Shown one piece after another: positions 42,448 through 51,031 of a stretch of DNA of 61,961 bases. Location of the stretch: NCBI GenBank assembly GCA_030694465.1, contig JAUXYJ010000096.1, forward strand, positions 1-61,961. The letters are read 5' to 3'. Under the pieces are notes generated by a model. The model did no database searches and was not told the DNA's origin. It saw only the letters and a list, made by a program, of their open reading frames with translations. A program made the position numbers and the translations under genes. The stretch is from Deltaproteobacteria bacterium (GTDB taxonomy: Bacteria; Myxococcota_A; Polyangia; Polyangiales; Ga0077539). Position 1 is the first letter of the stretch. The number at the start of each line of letters is the position of its first letter.

Positions 42448-43695
42448 TCAGTGTCGACGAAGATCCGAGGGCGCGATCCAGAGGATCAAGCCCGCGCGGT
42501 CGTCGGCGAGGTACATGCGGCCATCGCCCGCAAAGGCAATGTCTGCGGGCCTGCGGAGTGTGGGTGTCGAGGGGCCAAATCCCACGACGAAATCGTTAAA
42601 GCGGCCCACAGGTCGGCCCTGCGCGTCGGTCTCGCCGAACACGACGCGGGCACCGGCCCAGCGAGGCGTCGAGTAGAAGCTCCCATGGAGCGCCACAAAG
42701 AGGCTGCGGTTGAAAGGGTGAGGCCAAACCCCAGGCTCCCAGTCCATCCCAAACGGCGTGTCGCTGAGCGGAAAGGTCGCCACGCCCGGCGTCACGTTGG
42801 CACAGCTCGCGGCCCCACCGTTAAACGGCGTCTCGCGCCCCTGCGTCACACAGCAGGGAAATCCCACGTCTTGCATCGCGTCATCGAGCGACAAGATCTT
42901 CTCGAGCGCGCCCCAGGTCGCGCCGCCGTCGTCGCCCAGCTCGGCCGCGAGACACAGCGGTTGGCTCGGATGACAGCGCACATACAGCGGGTTGCGCAGG
43001 CCCGTGACCAAGGGCTGCGCGGGCATTCCGACGGTGTTGACCCTGAGAATCTCGCCTTGGTTGACCCGCGCAGTGCACGCACGCGACACGCCCCACACCC
43101 CTACGGTGCTAAACACGGTCCCGTCCGAACGTACGTCTACCCCGTGCGTCCAGCGCGTGTCATCGCGCGTGGGATACGTGAGGACTTGCTCGCGAATCGC
43201 CGGGTTTTCTGCACGTAGACCCACGGTATACGGTGTGCGCCACAGCGTCGCGCCGGTGGTAAAATAGACAAACCCTTGGCGCACTGCGACCGAGTGCACA
43301 TCCGCCAGCCCCGTCGCAAACGTGTGTCTCTCGGGGTTGCCATCGCGATCGTCGTCGCTCAACACCACGATCTCGCCCATGCCGCCGCCTTCGCCGCCGG
43401 GCGTCCCGCGCGCAGGGGAGGTCACAAAGAGGTCCCCGTTGGGCGCGACGGACATGGACCGCGGCGAGGCGATCCGCGCATAAACACGTGCAAAAAAGCC
43501 CGCAGGAATGATCACTCCCTGCGTCTCTGGTGCACTCGACGAAGACCACAGCGCCCCCATCGGCGGCCCCGCTTCACCCCAGCTCGCCTCGGCCTCGGTC
43601 ACGTCGTACATGGGCTGCTGTGGAGCCGCGCCCGTGCACGCGCTCAAGGCAACGGCGCTCGCGATTTGGGTGAGTAAAACAAGACGAGATGACAT
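42448..43695 (-). CDS. Exported PQQ-type sugar dehydrogenase-like beta-propeller lipoprotein
   Basis: 415 residues from the ATG at 43695 with a lipobox (ASAVALSAC). The body is a six-bladed propeller of the glucose/sorbosone dehydrogenase kind: IIPAGFFARVYARIASPRSMSVAPNGDLFVTSPARG, IVVLSDDDRDGNPERHTFATGL, GLRNPLYVRCHPSQPL and ADIAFAGDGRMYLADDRAGLILWI. In this family the protein binds PQQ/Ca and oxidises sugars outside the cytoplasm, but the full set of PQQ ligands cannot be confirmed by eye. Additional cysteines (CC pair in VGFPCCVTQGRE) suggest disulfides. Monocistronic. Confidence 0.78.
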   Translation of the reverse strand: MSSRLVLLTQIASAVALSACTGAAPQQPMYDVTEAEASWGEAGPPMGALWSSSSAPETQGVIIPAGFFARVYARIASPRSMSVAPNGDLFVTSPARGTPGGEGGGMGEIVVLSDDDRDGNPERHTFATGLADVHSVAVRQGFVYFTTGATLWRTPYTVGLRAENPAIREQVLTYPTRDDTRWTHGVDVRSDGTVFSTVGVWGVSRACTARVNQGEILRVNTVGMPAQPLVTGLRNPLYVRCHPSQPLCLAAELGDDGGATWGALEKILSLDDAMQDVGFPCCVTQGRETPFNGGAASCANVTPGVATFPLSDTPFGMDWEPGVWPHPFNRSLFVALHGSFYSTPRWAGARVVFGETDAQGRPVGRFNDFVVGFGPSTPTLRRPADIAFAGDGRMYLADDRAGLILWIAPSDLRRH

Positions 43696-43800
43696 CGGTC
43701 GCACAAGAACCTCCCGCTTGCAGCGGTGCCTCTGCGCACACGCACACAAGAAGGGGCTCTATAGCGCGTCTGCGCCCCGCGTGCCTACCGCCGCCGCGCG

Positions 43801-45864
43801 TTAGTTCTTGGCGTCGCCGCGGGCAAAGATCGAGCTTACGTACTCGAGCACGTTCTGCGCAGAGGTCTCATCGTAGCCAAAGTCACGGATCATCCGTGTC
43901 TTGACCGCGTCGATTTTCTCTTGCGTCTCGCGGTCCATCACGTTGCTGACCACGGTCGTAAACTTAATCGTGTCTTTCTTGTCCTCGAAGAGCTTGAGCT
44001 CAAGACCACGACGCAACCGATCGTTGGTGTTCCACAAGAACTTCTTGCCCTCGAGGGCGAGTCCGCCGATGAAGTTCATGATCTCGCGCCTAAAGTCATC
44101 TTTGCGTGACTCAGGGATCTCGATCCGTTCTTCGATCGACCGCATCAAGCGCTCGTCGGGCTCTTCGTCGCGCCCGGTAAACTTGTTCTTTACCTTCTCG
44201 CGCAACGTAAACGCCCTGACATTGTCCACGTAGTTCGCCGCGAGCTTGGCAATCTCAGACTCGTCCGCCGAGATCGCGCGCTGCACTTCGTTCTTAATAA
44301 TCTCTTCGTACTCACGCCGCACGACTGAGATCAAATCCATGTAGCGCTTGCGCTGCTCTTCGCCCGAAATCAACGAGTGCGTCTTGAGCCCACGCTCGAT
44401 CTCGTTGAGCACCATAAACGCGTTGAGCGAGGGCTCTTCGTAGCGCACCAAAGCGTTCGAGATCATGTCCTGCACAAAGCGCGGAGAGATCCCGTCCATG
44501 CCCTCGCGTTTGGTGTCTTTTCGCAGCTCTTTTACCGTGTCTTGCGTAAACCCCGGGATGAGCTTTCCGTCGTAGAGCTTCATTTTCTGAAGCAGCGAGA
44601 GGTTGTGCTTCTTGGGGTCTTCGAGCCGCGTCAAGATCGACCACATGGCCGCGACCTCGAGCGTGTGCGGCGCGACAAACTTGCCCCGAACACGGCCCTG
44701 CCCAAACGACTTCGCGTAGATCTTGATCTCTTCGCTCAGCCTCGTGATGTACGGCACGTCAATCTTGATCGTTCGATCACGCAGGGCCTCCATAAACTCG
44801 TTGGCCAAGAGCTTGCGATACTCGGCCTCGTTGGTGTGCCCAAGGATCACCTCGTCGATGTCTGTCTGAGCAAACTTCTTGGGCTTGATCTTGTGCTCTT
44901 GCGAGGCACCCAACAGGTCGTACAAGAACGCCACGTCGAGCTTGAGCACCTCGACGAACTCGACGATCCCGCGGTTGGCGACGTTAAACTCGCCGTCAAA
45001 GTTAAACGCGCGCGGGTCCGAGTCCGAGCCATACACCGCGATCTTGCGATAGTTAATGTCGCCCGTGAGCTCGGTGCTGTCCTGGTTCTTCTCGTCTTTG
45101 GGCTGAAACGTGCCAATTCCCACGCGGTCTTTCTCGGACAAGAGCAACCGACGCACGCGAATGTGCCGGCTGATCACTAAGTCCCAGTGGCCTTCGTAGC
45201 GATCCAAGAGCTTCTGAAACATAAACCTGCACGCAGGATTGAGGTCTCCCTCGATCTTGATCTTGTAGCGGTCGTTGACCAACCCAAGCTTTGTGAGCGC
45301 AGCCTCGCGCCACTCTTCGGGGATGAGCTTGAGCGGCTCTTCGTTCATCGGCGAGGGATATCGCCCGCGTTTGTACTCGTCGCTGTCCTCAGGGATCAGC
45401 CCCGTGCCCTCAAGCGCGACCCAGTCGTACGTGTACAGCGCGCCCTCGCTCGTGCGTGAGTACTCTTCGATGCCCTTCTTGAGCAGCCGCGCGATGGTGC
45501 TCTTTGAGCTCCCCACAGGGCCATGCAAGAGCAGCACGCGGTTCTGTGGCCCATAGCCCTCGGCCGCGGCGCGCAGCACGGTGACCAATCGCTGCAAGGG
45601 AATATCCAGGCCAAACACCGCGTCACGCCCACCCCCCTGGTCGTCGCGAAAGAAGTGGTAGCTCACCAGCTTCTTCTTGTTGTCAATGTACTCGTCGAAG
45701 CCGCGCGAGATCACCATGTCATACAAGCGCTGAAACGCGTTGCGTGTGACTTGGGGCCGCTCTCGCACGATCTCTAGGTAGTCTTCAAAGCTGCCCTCCC
45801 AGTGAAGGTCTCGATACTGCTGGTAATTTTGCAGCTCCGCGATCTGATCGATCATCGAACTCAT
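43801..45864 (-). CDS. prkA: PrkA-family serine protein kinase / AAA+ protein
   Basis: 687 residues from the ATG at 45864 (MSSMIDQ; GAGGAG lies upstream). The PrkA AAA module is clear: VFGLDIPLQRLV, P-loop GPVGSSKSTIARLL, LYTYDWVALEG, AGCRF-type PACRFMFQKLLDRYEGHW and GDINYRKIAVYGSDSDPRAF. The C-terminal PrkA domain includes GISPRFVQDMISNAL, and the C-terminal helices end in MIRDFGYDETSAQNVLEYVSSIFAR. E. coli YeaG (about 640 residues) phosphorylates targets under starvation or spore-related stress, normally beside yeaH and spoVR. Those genes are absent here, so it is either a solo prkA or separated from its partners. Confidence 0.93.
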   Translation of the reverse strand: MSSMIDQIAELQNYQQYRDLHWEGSFEDYLEIVRERPQVTRNAFQRLYDMVISRGFDEYIDNKKKLVSYHFFRDDQGGGRDAVFGLDIPLQRLVTVLRAAAEGYGPQNRVLLLHGPVGSSKSTIARLLKKGIEEYSRTSEGALYTYDWVALEGTGLIPEDSDEYKRGRYPSPMNEEPLKLIPEEWREAALTKLGLVNDRYKIKIEGDLNPACRFMFQKLLDRYEGHWDLVISRHIRVRRLLLSEKDRVGIGTFQPKDEKNQDSTELTGDINYRKIAVYGSDSDPRAFNFDGEFNVANRGIVEFVEVLKLDVAFLYDLLGASQEHKIKPKKFAQTDIDEVILGHTNEAEYRKLLANEFMEALRDRTIKIDVPYITRLSEEIKIYAKSFGQGRVRGKFVAPHTLEVAAMWSILTRLEDPKKHNLSLLQKMKLYDGKLIPGFTQDTVKELRKDTKREGMDGISPRFVQDMISNALVRYEEPSLNAFMVLNEIERGLKTHSLISGEEQRKRYMDLISVVRREYEEIIKNEVQRAISADESEIAKLAANYVDNVRAFTLREKVKNKFTGRDEEPDERLMRSIEERIEIPESRKDDFRREIMNFIGGLALEGKKFLWNTNDRLRRGLELKLFEDKKDTIKFTTVVSNVMDRETQEKIDAVKTRMIRDFGYDETSAQNVLEYVSSIFARGDAKN

Positions 45865-46031
45865 CCGCTGTTTCGCTCCTCTTCTGTCGACGTCCACGCG
45901 ATGATTTGCAACGCGTCACTCAGCGTAGCAGACCCATTCGGGTCCTTGGGCGGCAGACGTCAACCCGCCATCGCGTACACTCTGCGCGGTAGAGCGCATT
46001 GCACGCGCTCCACCCCCTGGGAGCCTCACCG

Positions 46032-47069
46032 ATGTCTTGTCATTTGACTCGCCGTTTGCCAGTCCGTCTTGCTCACGCGCGCTGGGGATTGGGCGCAATC
46101 TTCGCGCTCGCTGCCCTGGGCGCGTGCGTGCACCGCACCCCGGCGAGCCCTGGTGTGATGCCCGCTCCCCTCGCCGAGAGCCGCCCCGCGAGCGCCCCGA
46201 GCGCAAGCGCCGAGACAGCACCCACGCCCGGCGTCGAGTCCACACCCACCCCACCGGTGGCGCTAGAATCCCAAGCGATGGTCGCGCCCGAGTTACCCCC
46301 GATGCCAGCGAGTATCCGCGGGCAAATTCCCACTGCGCAGCGCTTGTTTGCGCAGGTCGAGCAGTGCTTCGTCGGGCAGATGGCGATGCGGTTGCCGCCC
46401 CCGCCAGGGACGCAGTGTGAAGCGCAAAAGATCGCCCTCGTGCAGAGCGGTGACGCGTTTGTGTACGAGGCTTCGCGCAGGCTCGAGTCAGGCGTCGCGC
46501 TCAACAGCGGGATCAACCATTTCGTGCTGGTGAGTCTTCTGGGCCGCTCCAGCCGTCCCCTCGCGCGGACGGTATTACTCAGGCGATTGGTCGCGTTGTG
46601 GAGCGTCCCAAGTGCACCTGACGGCAACCTCGTCGCCCTGGCGCTGGACGCCTACGAAGAGCTCGTCGGTGTGCCCGTATTGACTGAAGCTTGGCTGCAA
46701 TGGACTGAAGATCTTCAGCTGCTTCGTCGCGCGACGCTCTCTCTCTTGGCCTTCGAGCGCGCTCAAGGCGGCGACGTCGCCGGAGCACGAAATCAAGGCT
46801 TCGCGCGTGTACGTGCGTGGCTCTCCTCGGATCAGCTCTCTGCGCGGCTCGCCGGGCTGCGCTTTGTCTACAAGCACGGAATCACCGGTGAAATCACAGC
46901 GCAAGCGCGCGCCGTCTATGACTCACTCACGCGCGAAGAGCACATCCGGGCGTCCTCAGGTGGCGTCCCGGCCGTGCGCCCACCCCTCACGGCGACGCAG
47001 CGCCTTTTGGCCGAGATCTCGGCGATCTTGCAGCACCCGCCCGCGCGCTTTGAGTTTTGGGGCCGCTAA
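46032..47069 (+). CDS. Exported lipoprotein, unknown helical domain
   Basis: 345 residues from the ATG at 46032, chosen for GGGAG 8 bases upstream. The lipobox is FALAALGAC, followed by a Pro/Ala/Ser/Thr linker (35-90) and an all-helical domain (about 95-345) without a recognised family. LARTVLLRRLVALWSVPSAPDGNLVALALDAYEEL and FARVRAWLSSDQLSARLAGLRFVYKHGI could be degenerate HEAT-like helical hairpins. It precedes trpS by 45 bp. The 167-bp gap upstream separates it from the divergent prkA gene. Confidence 0.65.
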   Translation: MSCHLTRRLPVRLAHARWGLGAIFALAALGACVHRTPASPGVMPAPLAESRPASAPSASAETAPTPGVESTPTPPVALESQAMVAPELPPMPASIRGQIPTAQRLFAQVEQCFVGQMAMRLPPPPGTQCEAQKIALVQSGDAFVYEASRRLESGVALNSGINHFVLVSLLGRSSRPLARTVLLRRLVALWSVPSAPDGNLVALALDAYEELVGVPVLTEAWLQWTEDLQLLRRATLSLLAFERAQGGDVAGARNQGFARVRAWLSSDQLSARLAGLRFVYKHGITGEITAQARAVYDSLTREEHIRASSGGVPAVRPPLTATQRLLAEISAILQHPPARFEFWGR

Positions 47070-47114
47070 GCGCTCCCACGAGATCATTCGCGTGTGGTAG
47101 GCCCCTGTGCAGTC

Positions 47115-48137
47115 ATGTCAGACGCACTTTCACCGCGGATTCTCTGTGGCGTCCGCGCCACCGGTCGGCTGCACCTCGGCAACTACTTTGGTGCGGTCTA
47201 CCCCTTCGTCTCGCGTCTCGCACAAGAGCCTGCGATCGAGGCCGCGTATTGCTTTGTCGCCGACGTCCACACGCTGGCGTCTCCGCACGACCCTGCGACG
47301 CTCCAGAGCCACGTCCACTCGATGGTCCTCGACCTCCTCGCGTGCGGTGTAGACCCAGAAAAAGTCACAGTATTCTCGCAATCGAGTGTGTCTGAAACGA
47401 GCGAGCTCGCGTGGGTCTTGTCCGCGCTGACCTACGTCGGAGAGCTCGAGCGCAACCCGAACTTTAAAGCCCAAGAGCGTGCGGCATCGCAGGGCGAGCC
47501 CGTGAGCGCAGGCGTGCTCAATTATCCCATCTTGATGGCTGCGGATATCCTTGGGCTGCGCGCGACGCACGTGAGCGTGGGCGAAGATCAGTACCCGCAT
47601 CTTGAGCTCGCGCGAGACCTTGCGCGGCGGTTTCAGCGGCGGTTTCCGGCACCCGAGAGCATCTTCGTCGAGCCTCAGCCGTTGTCTACCCATCCCGTGA
47701 GAATCCCCGGGCTCGATGGCAGCGGAAAGATGGGAAAATCCCAGGCCAATTCGCTCTCGATCGACGCGGCTCCCGAGCTCATTCACGCGCGCATTCACGC
47801 CGTGGCGACGACCGCAGCGCGGCCCGCAGACCGAAGCAAAGGCACGCCCGAGCGCTGCCCCGTGTTTGCGTATCACCGACACGCGAGCACGAGCGAGCAA
47901 TGCGAGACACTGGCCGCAGGATGCCGCGATGGATCGCTCGGGTGCACCGAGTGCAAGAGCACGCTTGAGCGCTCTCTGAGTGGCTGGCTCTCGCCGCTGC
48001 GAGCGAAGCGCGAGGCGCTCGCACAGCGCCCTGATGTCGCCATCGAGACGCTGCGAAGGGGCGCTGTTCGTGCACGCGAAGCCGTGCGCGCGGTGCGAGA
48101 TGCTGTCCACGCGCGTGTGGGGATCGAGCGCTATTAG
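47115..48137 (+). CDS. trpS: Tryptophanyl-tRNA synthetase
   Basis: 340 residues from the ATG at 47115. It attaches tryptophan to tRNA-Trp in the cytoplasm. Class I landmarks: HIGH-type TGRLHLGNYFGAV, LNYPILMAADILGLRATHVSVGEDQYPHLELARDLARRF (Trp and ATP pocket) and KMSKS variant GKMGKSQAN with Gly for the first Ser. The length fits bacterial TrpRS (about 330-350). It may be co-transcribed with the preceding lipoprotein gene. Extra cysteines (CRDGSLGCTECK) near residue 280 could bind a metal, as in some TrpRS with a Cys cluster. Confidence 0.95.
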   Translation: MSDALSPRILCGVRATGRLHLGNYFGAVYPFVSRLAQEPAIEAAYCFVADVHTLASPHDPATLQSHVHSMVLDLLACGVDPEKVTVFSQSSVSETSELAWVLSALTYVGELERNPNFKAQERAASQGEPVSAGVLNYPILMAADILGLRATHVSVGEDQYPHLELARDLARRFQRRFPAPESIFVEPQPLSTHPVRIPGLDGSGKMGKSQANSLSIDAAPELIHARIHAVATTAARPADRSKGTPERCPVFAYHRHASTSEQCETLAAGCRDGSLGCTECKSTLERSLSGWLSPLRAKREALAQRPDVAIETLRRGAVRAREAVRAVRDAVHARVGIERY

Positions 48138-48294
48138 CGACGCGTGGCTGTGACAGCGATGTCGCGGCAAATCTTGCGGTGCGAAGGGGTGGCGCGAAGG
48201 GGTCGGATGTGGCTTACACTTCGTCGCCTTTTCGAAGGTATGAGAGGCACAAATGTCCCTCTCGCATCACCTAGCCATTGGAGTGACTCGCACC

Positions 48295-49416
48295 ATGAAC
48301 GTCCCGTTTATCGATCTTGCGCGACTGACCAAGAGCATGAAGAGCGAAGTGCTCGCTGACTGGAGTGCGGTCTTTGACAAGACCGAGTTCGTCGGCGGCC
48401 CCCGCGTCGGAGCCCTTGAAAAAGCGCTGTGCGCCGACCTCGGCGTCGATCGCACCATTGCATGCGCCAACGGCACCGACGCGCTCGTGATCGGTCTGCA
48501 AGCCATGGGTGTCAAAGCAGGCACCAAGGTCGCCATTCCGAACATGACCTTCTGGGCCACCTACGAAGCGGTCGCACAGCTCGGCGGGATCCCGGTTCTC
48601 ATCGACATTGACCCCAATGATTTGCAGATGAGCTTGCCCGAGTTTCTCTGTGCCTACGAAGCGTATCGCTTTGACGCCGCGGTGCTCGTGCACTTGTTTG
48701 GCTGGGCCTCGCCCAAACTCGCGGACTTCAGAAAGTTCTGCGCCGAGAAGAACATCGCGCTCTTAGAAGACGGCGCGCAGTGCTACGGGGTCAAGATCAA
48801 CGGCGTGCCCGTCCTAAAGGGCTCGACCGTCGGAACGACCAGCTTTTATCCTGCCAAAGTAGTGGGCGGCTGCGTCGACGGGGGCGCGATCTTTGCCAAC
48901 AGCGAGGCGCTCGAGAAGCTCATCCGCTCGCTCTGCAACCACGGCCGCTCAGCCCATTATTCCTACGAGCGCAACGGCTGGAACTCGCGCATGGGCGGCC
49001 TCCAAGCCGCGTTTCTCAACCACGTGGTGGCGCGCTCAGGTGAGATCGTCGCCGACCGCCGCCGCAGCGCCGAGTGGTATCGCAAGCGCCTCGCGGGCAC
49101 CGACAAGCTCAACATCTTCGCGCCCCCCGCAGGCCAAGACGAGAACGGCTACCTCGCGGTCTTTACCGTGGCCGATGGCGTCGACGTCAACGCCGTCACC
49201 GACGGGCTCAAGGCCCGCGGTATTGGCTTCGGTCGCACCTATCCCGAGACCATGGACAGCCAGCCCCCGGCGGTCGACGCGATCAAGGTGGGCACGCTCC
49301 AGCACTCACGAAAGTTCTGCAAGAGCGCGCTCAATCTCCCGCTGTTCTTCGGGATCACCGAGCCCGAGCTCGAAGCGTGCGCGAGCGCCCTTCAAGAAGT
49401 CCTGCGCGGTCTGTGA
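48295..49416 (+). CDS. DegT/DnrJ/EryC1 sugar aminotransferase (GnnB/WbpE-like)
   Basis: 373 residues from the ATG at 48295, chosen for TTGGAG about 9-11 bases upstream; the longer frame from 48253 is weaker. A PLP fold type I enzyme: CANGTDALVIGLQAMGV, EDGAQCYGVKING (PLP-ring Asp) and the Schiff-base Lys in TTSFYPAKVVGG, where families differ as SFxxxK. It transfers an amino group to a keto-sugar nucleotide in the cytoplasm. The LpxA-like acyltransferase starts 8 bp later. GnnB, which aminates the 3-keto UDP-GlcNAc for amide-linked lipid A, and WbpE (O-antigen) belong to this family; neither GnnA nor WbpB is seen here. Confidence 0.88.
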   Translation: MNVPFIDLARLTKSMKSEVLADWSAVFDKTEFVGGPRVGALEKALCADLGVDRTIACANGTDALVIGLQAMGVKAGTKVAIPNMTFWATYEAVAQLGGIPVLIDIDPNDLQMSLPEFLCAYEAYRFDAAVLVHLFGWASPKLADFRKFCAEKNIALLEDGAQCYGVKINGVPVLKGSTVGTTSFYPAKVVGGCVDGGAIFANSEALEKLIRSLCNHGRSAHYSYERNGWNSRMGGLQAAFLNHVVARSGEIVADRRRSAEWYRKRLAGTDKLNIFAPPAGQDENGYLAVFTVADGVDVNAVTDGLKARGIGFGRTYPETMDSQPPAVDAIKVGTLQHSRKFCKSALNLPLFFGITEPELEACASALQEVLRGL

Positions 49417-49424
49417 TCTAAGCG

Positions 49425-50117
49425 ATGAGTAAGATTCATCCCACCGCCAAGGTCCACCCGACCGTGATCATCGAGGGCGACGTCACCATTGGCGCGCGCA
49501 CGGTGATCGACCCGTATTGCTATCTCAAGGGCCCCTTCGAGATCGGCGAAGACAACCATCTCTACCCGTTCTGCGTCATCGGCACCGAGCCCGAGCACAC
49601 GAGCAAGCCCCCAGTGGGCAGCATTTTCATTGGCAACAAGAACACGCTGCACGCTTACTGCTTGGTGTCTCGCGGCATCGGCGATCGCGAGACGCGCATC
49701 GGTGATGGCTGCTTCTTAATGGACCACGTGCATCTGTCTCACGACACGGTGCTCGGCGACGAAGTCACTGTGGCTCACAACGTGGTCTTTGCCGGGCACA
49801 CCCGCGTGCACAGCCGCGCAAACATCGGCGTCAACGCGATCTTTCACCAGTTCACGACGGTGGGCTCGTACGCGATGGTGGGCATGGGCTCGGTGGTGAC
49901 CCGAGACATCCCACCCTTCGCGATGGTGTCGGGTTGCCCCTCGAAGTTCATGCGCTTCAACGCGCGCGGAGTGCAACGCGCAGGGGTCGAAGTGAGCGAG
50001 CTGTCCGTGCTCGATGGAGCGCTTTTGTGCAGCAATCCTGCAGGCCAAGCCATCCTTGATGCGTTCGCGAGTGACCGACGAGACAACCGCAAGGTGCTCT
50101 CGCTCGCGGCTCGCTGA
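49425..50117 (+). CDS. LpxA-like hexapeptide-repeat acyltransferase
   Basis: 230 residues. The left-handed beta-helix is evident from repeated hexapeptides (IHPTAKVHPTVIIEGDVTIGARTVIDPYCYLKG). The LpxA-type active region is present: the His in HLSHDTVLGDEVTVAHNVVFAGH, IGVNAIFHQFTTVGSYAMVGMGSVVTRDIPPFAMVSG, then KFMRFNARGVQRAGV. LpxA transfers a 3-hydroxyacyl chain to UDP-GlcNAc as the first step of lipid A synthesis. At 230 residues it is about 30 shorter than E. coli LpxA, at the C-terminal helical domain. The aminotransferase partner suggests an amino-sugar (for example GlcNAc3N) substrate, so the product would be N-acylated. It converges on the GT2 gene with 1 bp between the stops. Confidence 0.85.
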   Translation: MSKIHPTAKVHPTVIIEGDVTIGARTVIDPYCYLKGPFEIGEDNHLYPFCVIGTEPEHTSKPPVGSIFIGNKNTLHAYCLVSRGIGDRETRIGDGCFLMDHVHLSHDTVLGDEVTVAHNVVFAGHTRVHSRANIGVNAIFHQFTTVGSYAMVGMGSVVTRDIPPFAMVSGCPSKFMRFNARGVQRAGVEVSELSVLDGALLCSNPAGQAILDAFASDRRDNRKVLSLAAR

Positions 50118-50118
50118 G

Positions 50119-50853
50119 CTACTTCAGCCCGAGCTCTTGCGCGCGCAGTGACACCAGCTGCGCGAGCATCTTGCGGCCATGCTTAAAGGGTCGCACCGTG
50201 CTCGCGCGCTGCGCTTCTTCGAGCACCACGGGGACCTCCACGATCTTCAGGCCCGCGCGCTCGGCATAGAAGGTAAACTCGGTACTCCAAAAGAAGTCCC
50301 GTGATTTGATTTGCTCAGCGATATCTCTCGCTGTTTCAGCGCGAAACAAGAACGTCCCCTGCGAGTCTTTCGTGCGCATCCCCGCGAACAACCGCCGCAC
50401 GCCACGGTAGATCAGCGTCGAGGCGCTGCGGGTGAGCCCAGTCTGTACGACGCTGTCGGGATGCGCTTTCGAGCCCACTACGACGTCGGCATACTCATCG
50501 CGCGCCAAGAGGGCCTCGAGGCCGTCCAGATCGGTGAAGCCAAACGGGAGATCCGCCGCCGTGAGCACCAGCCACCGCGTGTGCTCTGCGCGAGGGAGCT
50601 CTTCGACCACGCCGCGCTGAAGGGCGTACCCCATGCCTGCGTTGGGTTCGCGATAGGCCTCGACGGTGATTGTGCCGCGAGGACCGGCTAGGCGCTGGCA
50701 CAGCTCCCACGACTGATCTTGGCTGCCGTTCTCAATGAGCAGCACACGAGAGCCCGGGAATCGCTGCAGGTGCTCGGCCAAACGGTCGACGTTGCGCTCG
50801 AGGGTGGGCTCTTCGTTGTGGACCGGGACGACGTACGAAAGCGTGAGAGACAT
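50119..50853 (-). CDS. Family 2 glycosyltransferase (dolichyl-phosphate-mannose synthase-like)
   Basis: 244 residues. GT-A fold: LSYVVPVHNEEPTLERNV, VLLIENGSQDQSWELC, NAGMGYALQRGV, then VLTAADLPFGF at the usual DxD site (here AAD, the first Asp lost), VVGSKAHPDSVV and the SQGTFLFRAETA...FWSTEFTFYAERAGLKIVEVPV block. Such enzymes transfer a sugar from a nucleotide donor to a polyprenyl phosphate or lipid at the inner membrane. No TM helix is attached. It is divergent from the large membrane protein gene, which could use such a lipid-linked sugar. Confidence 0.82.
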   Translation of the reverse strand: MSLTLSYVVPVHNEEPTLERNVDRLAEHLQRFPGSRVLLIENGSQDQSWELCQRLAGPRGTITVEAYREPNAGMGYALQRGVVEELPRAEHTRWLVLTAADLPFGFTDLDGLEALLARDEYADVVVGSKAHPDSVVQTGLTRSASTLIYRGVRRLFAGMRTKDSQGTFLFRAETARDIAEQIKSRDFFWSTEFTFYAERAGLKIVEVPVVLEEAQRASTVRPFKHGRKMLAQLVSLRAQELGLK

Positions 50854-51031
50854 CGGATGTTTTGCTCAAGTCTTGCGCGATAATGCGTAAAGCCAAGCGC
50901 AACGAACTAGTCGCGCGCGAAGAAAGAGTGCTGCTCTGCAAGCGAAGCAGGACTATACACCGCGCTTGTTGTCACGCGACACGTGTCCATTCAGGAGGCG
51001 GTCGACAGTGTACAGTCCCCCGGGCAATTCG

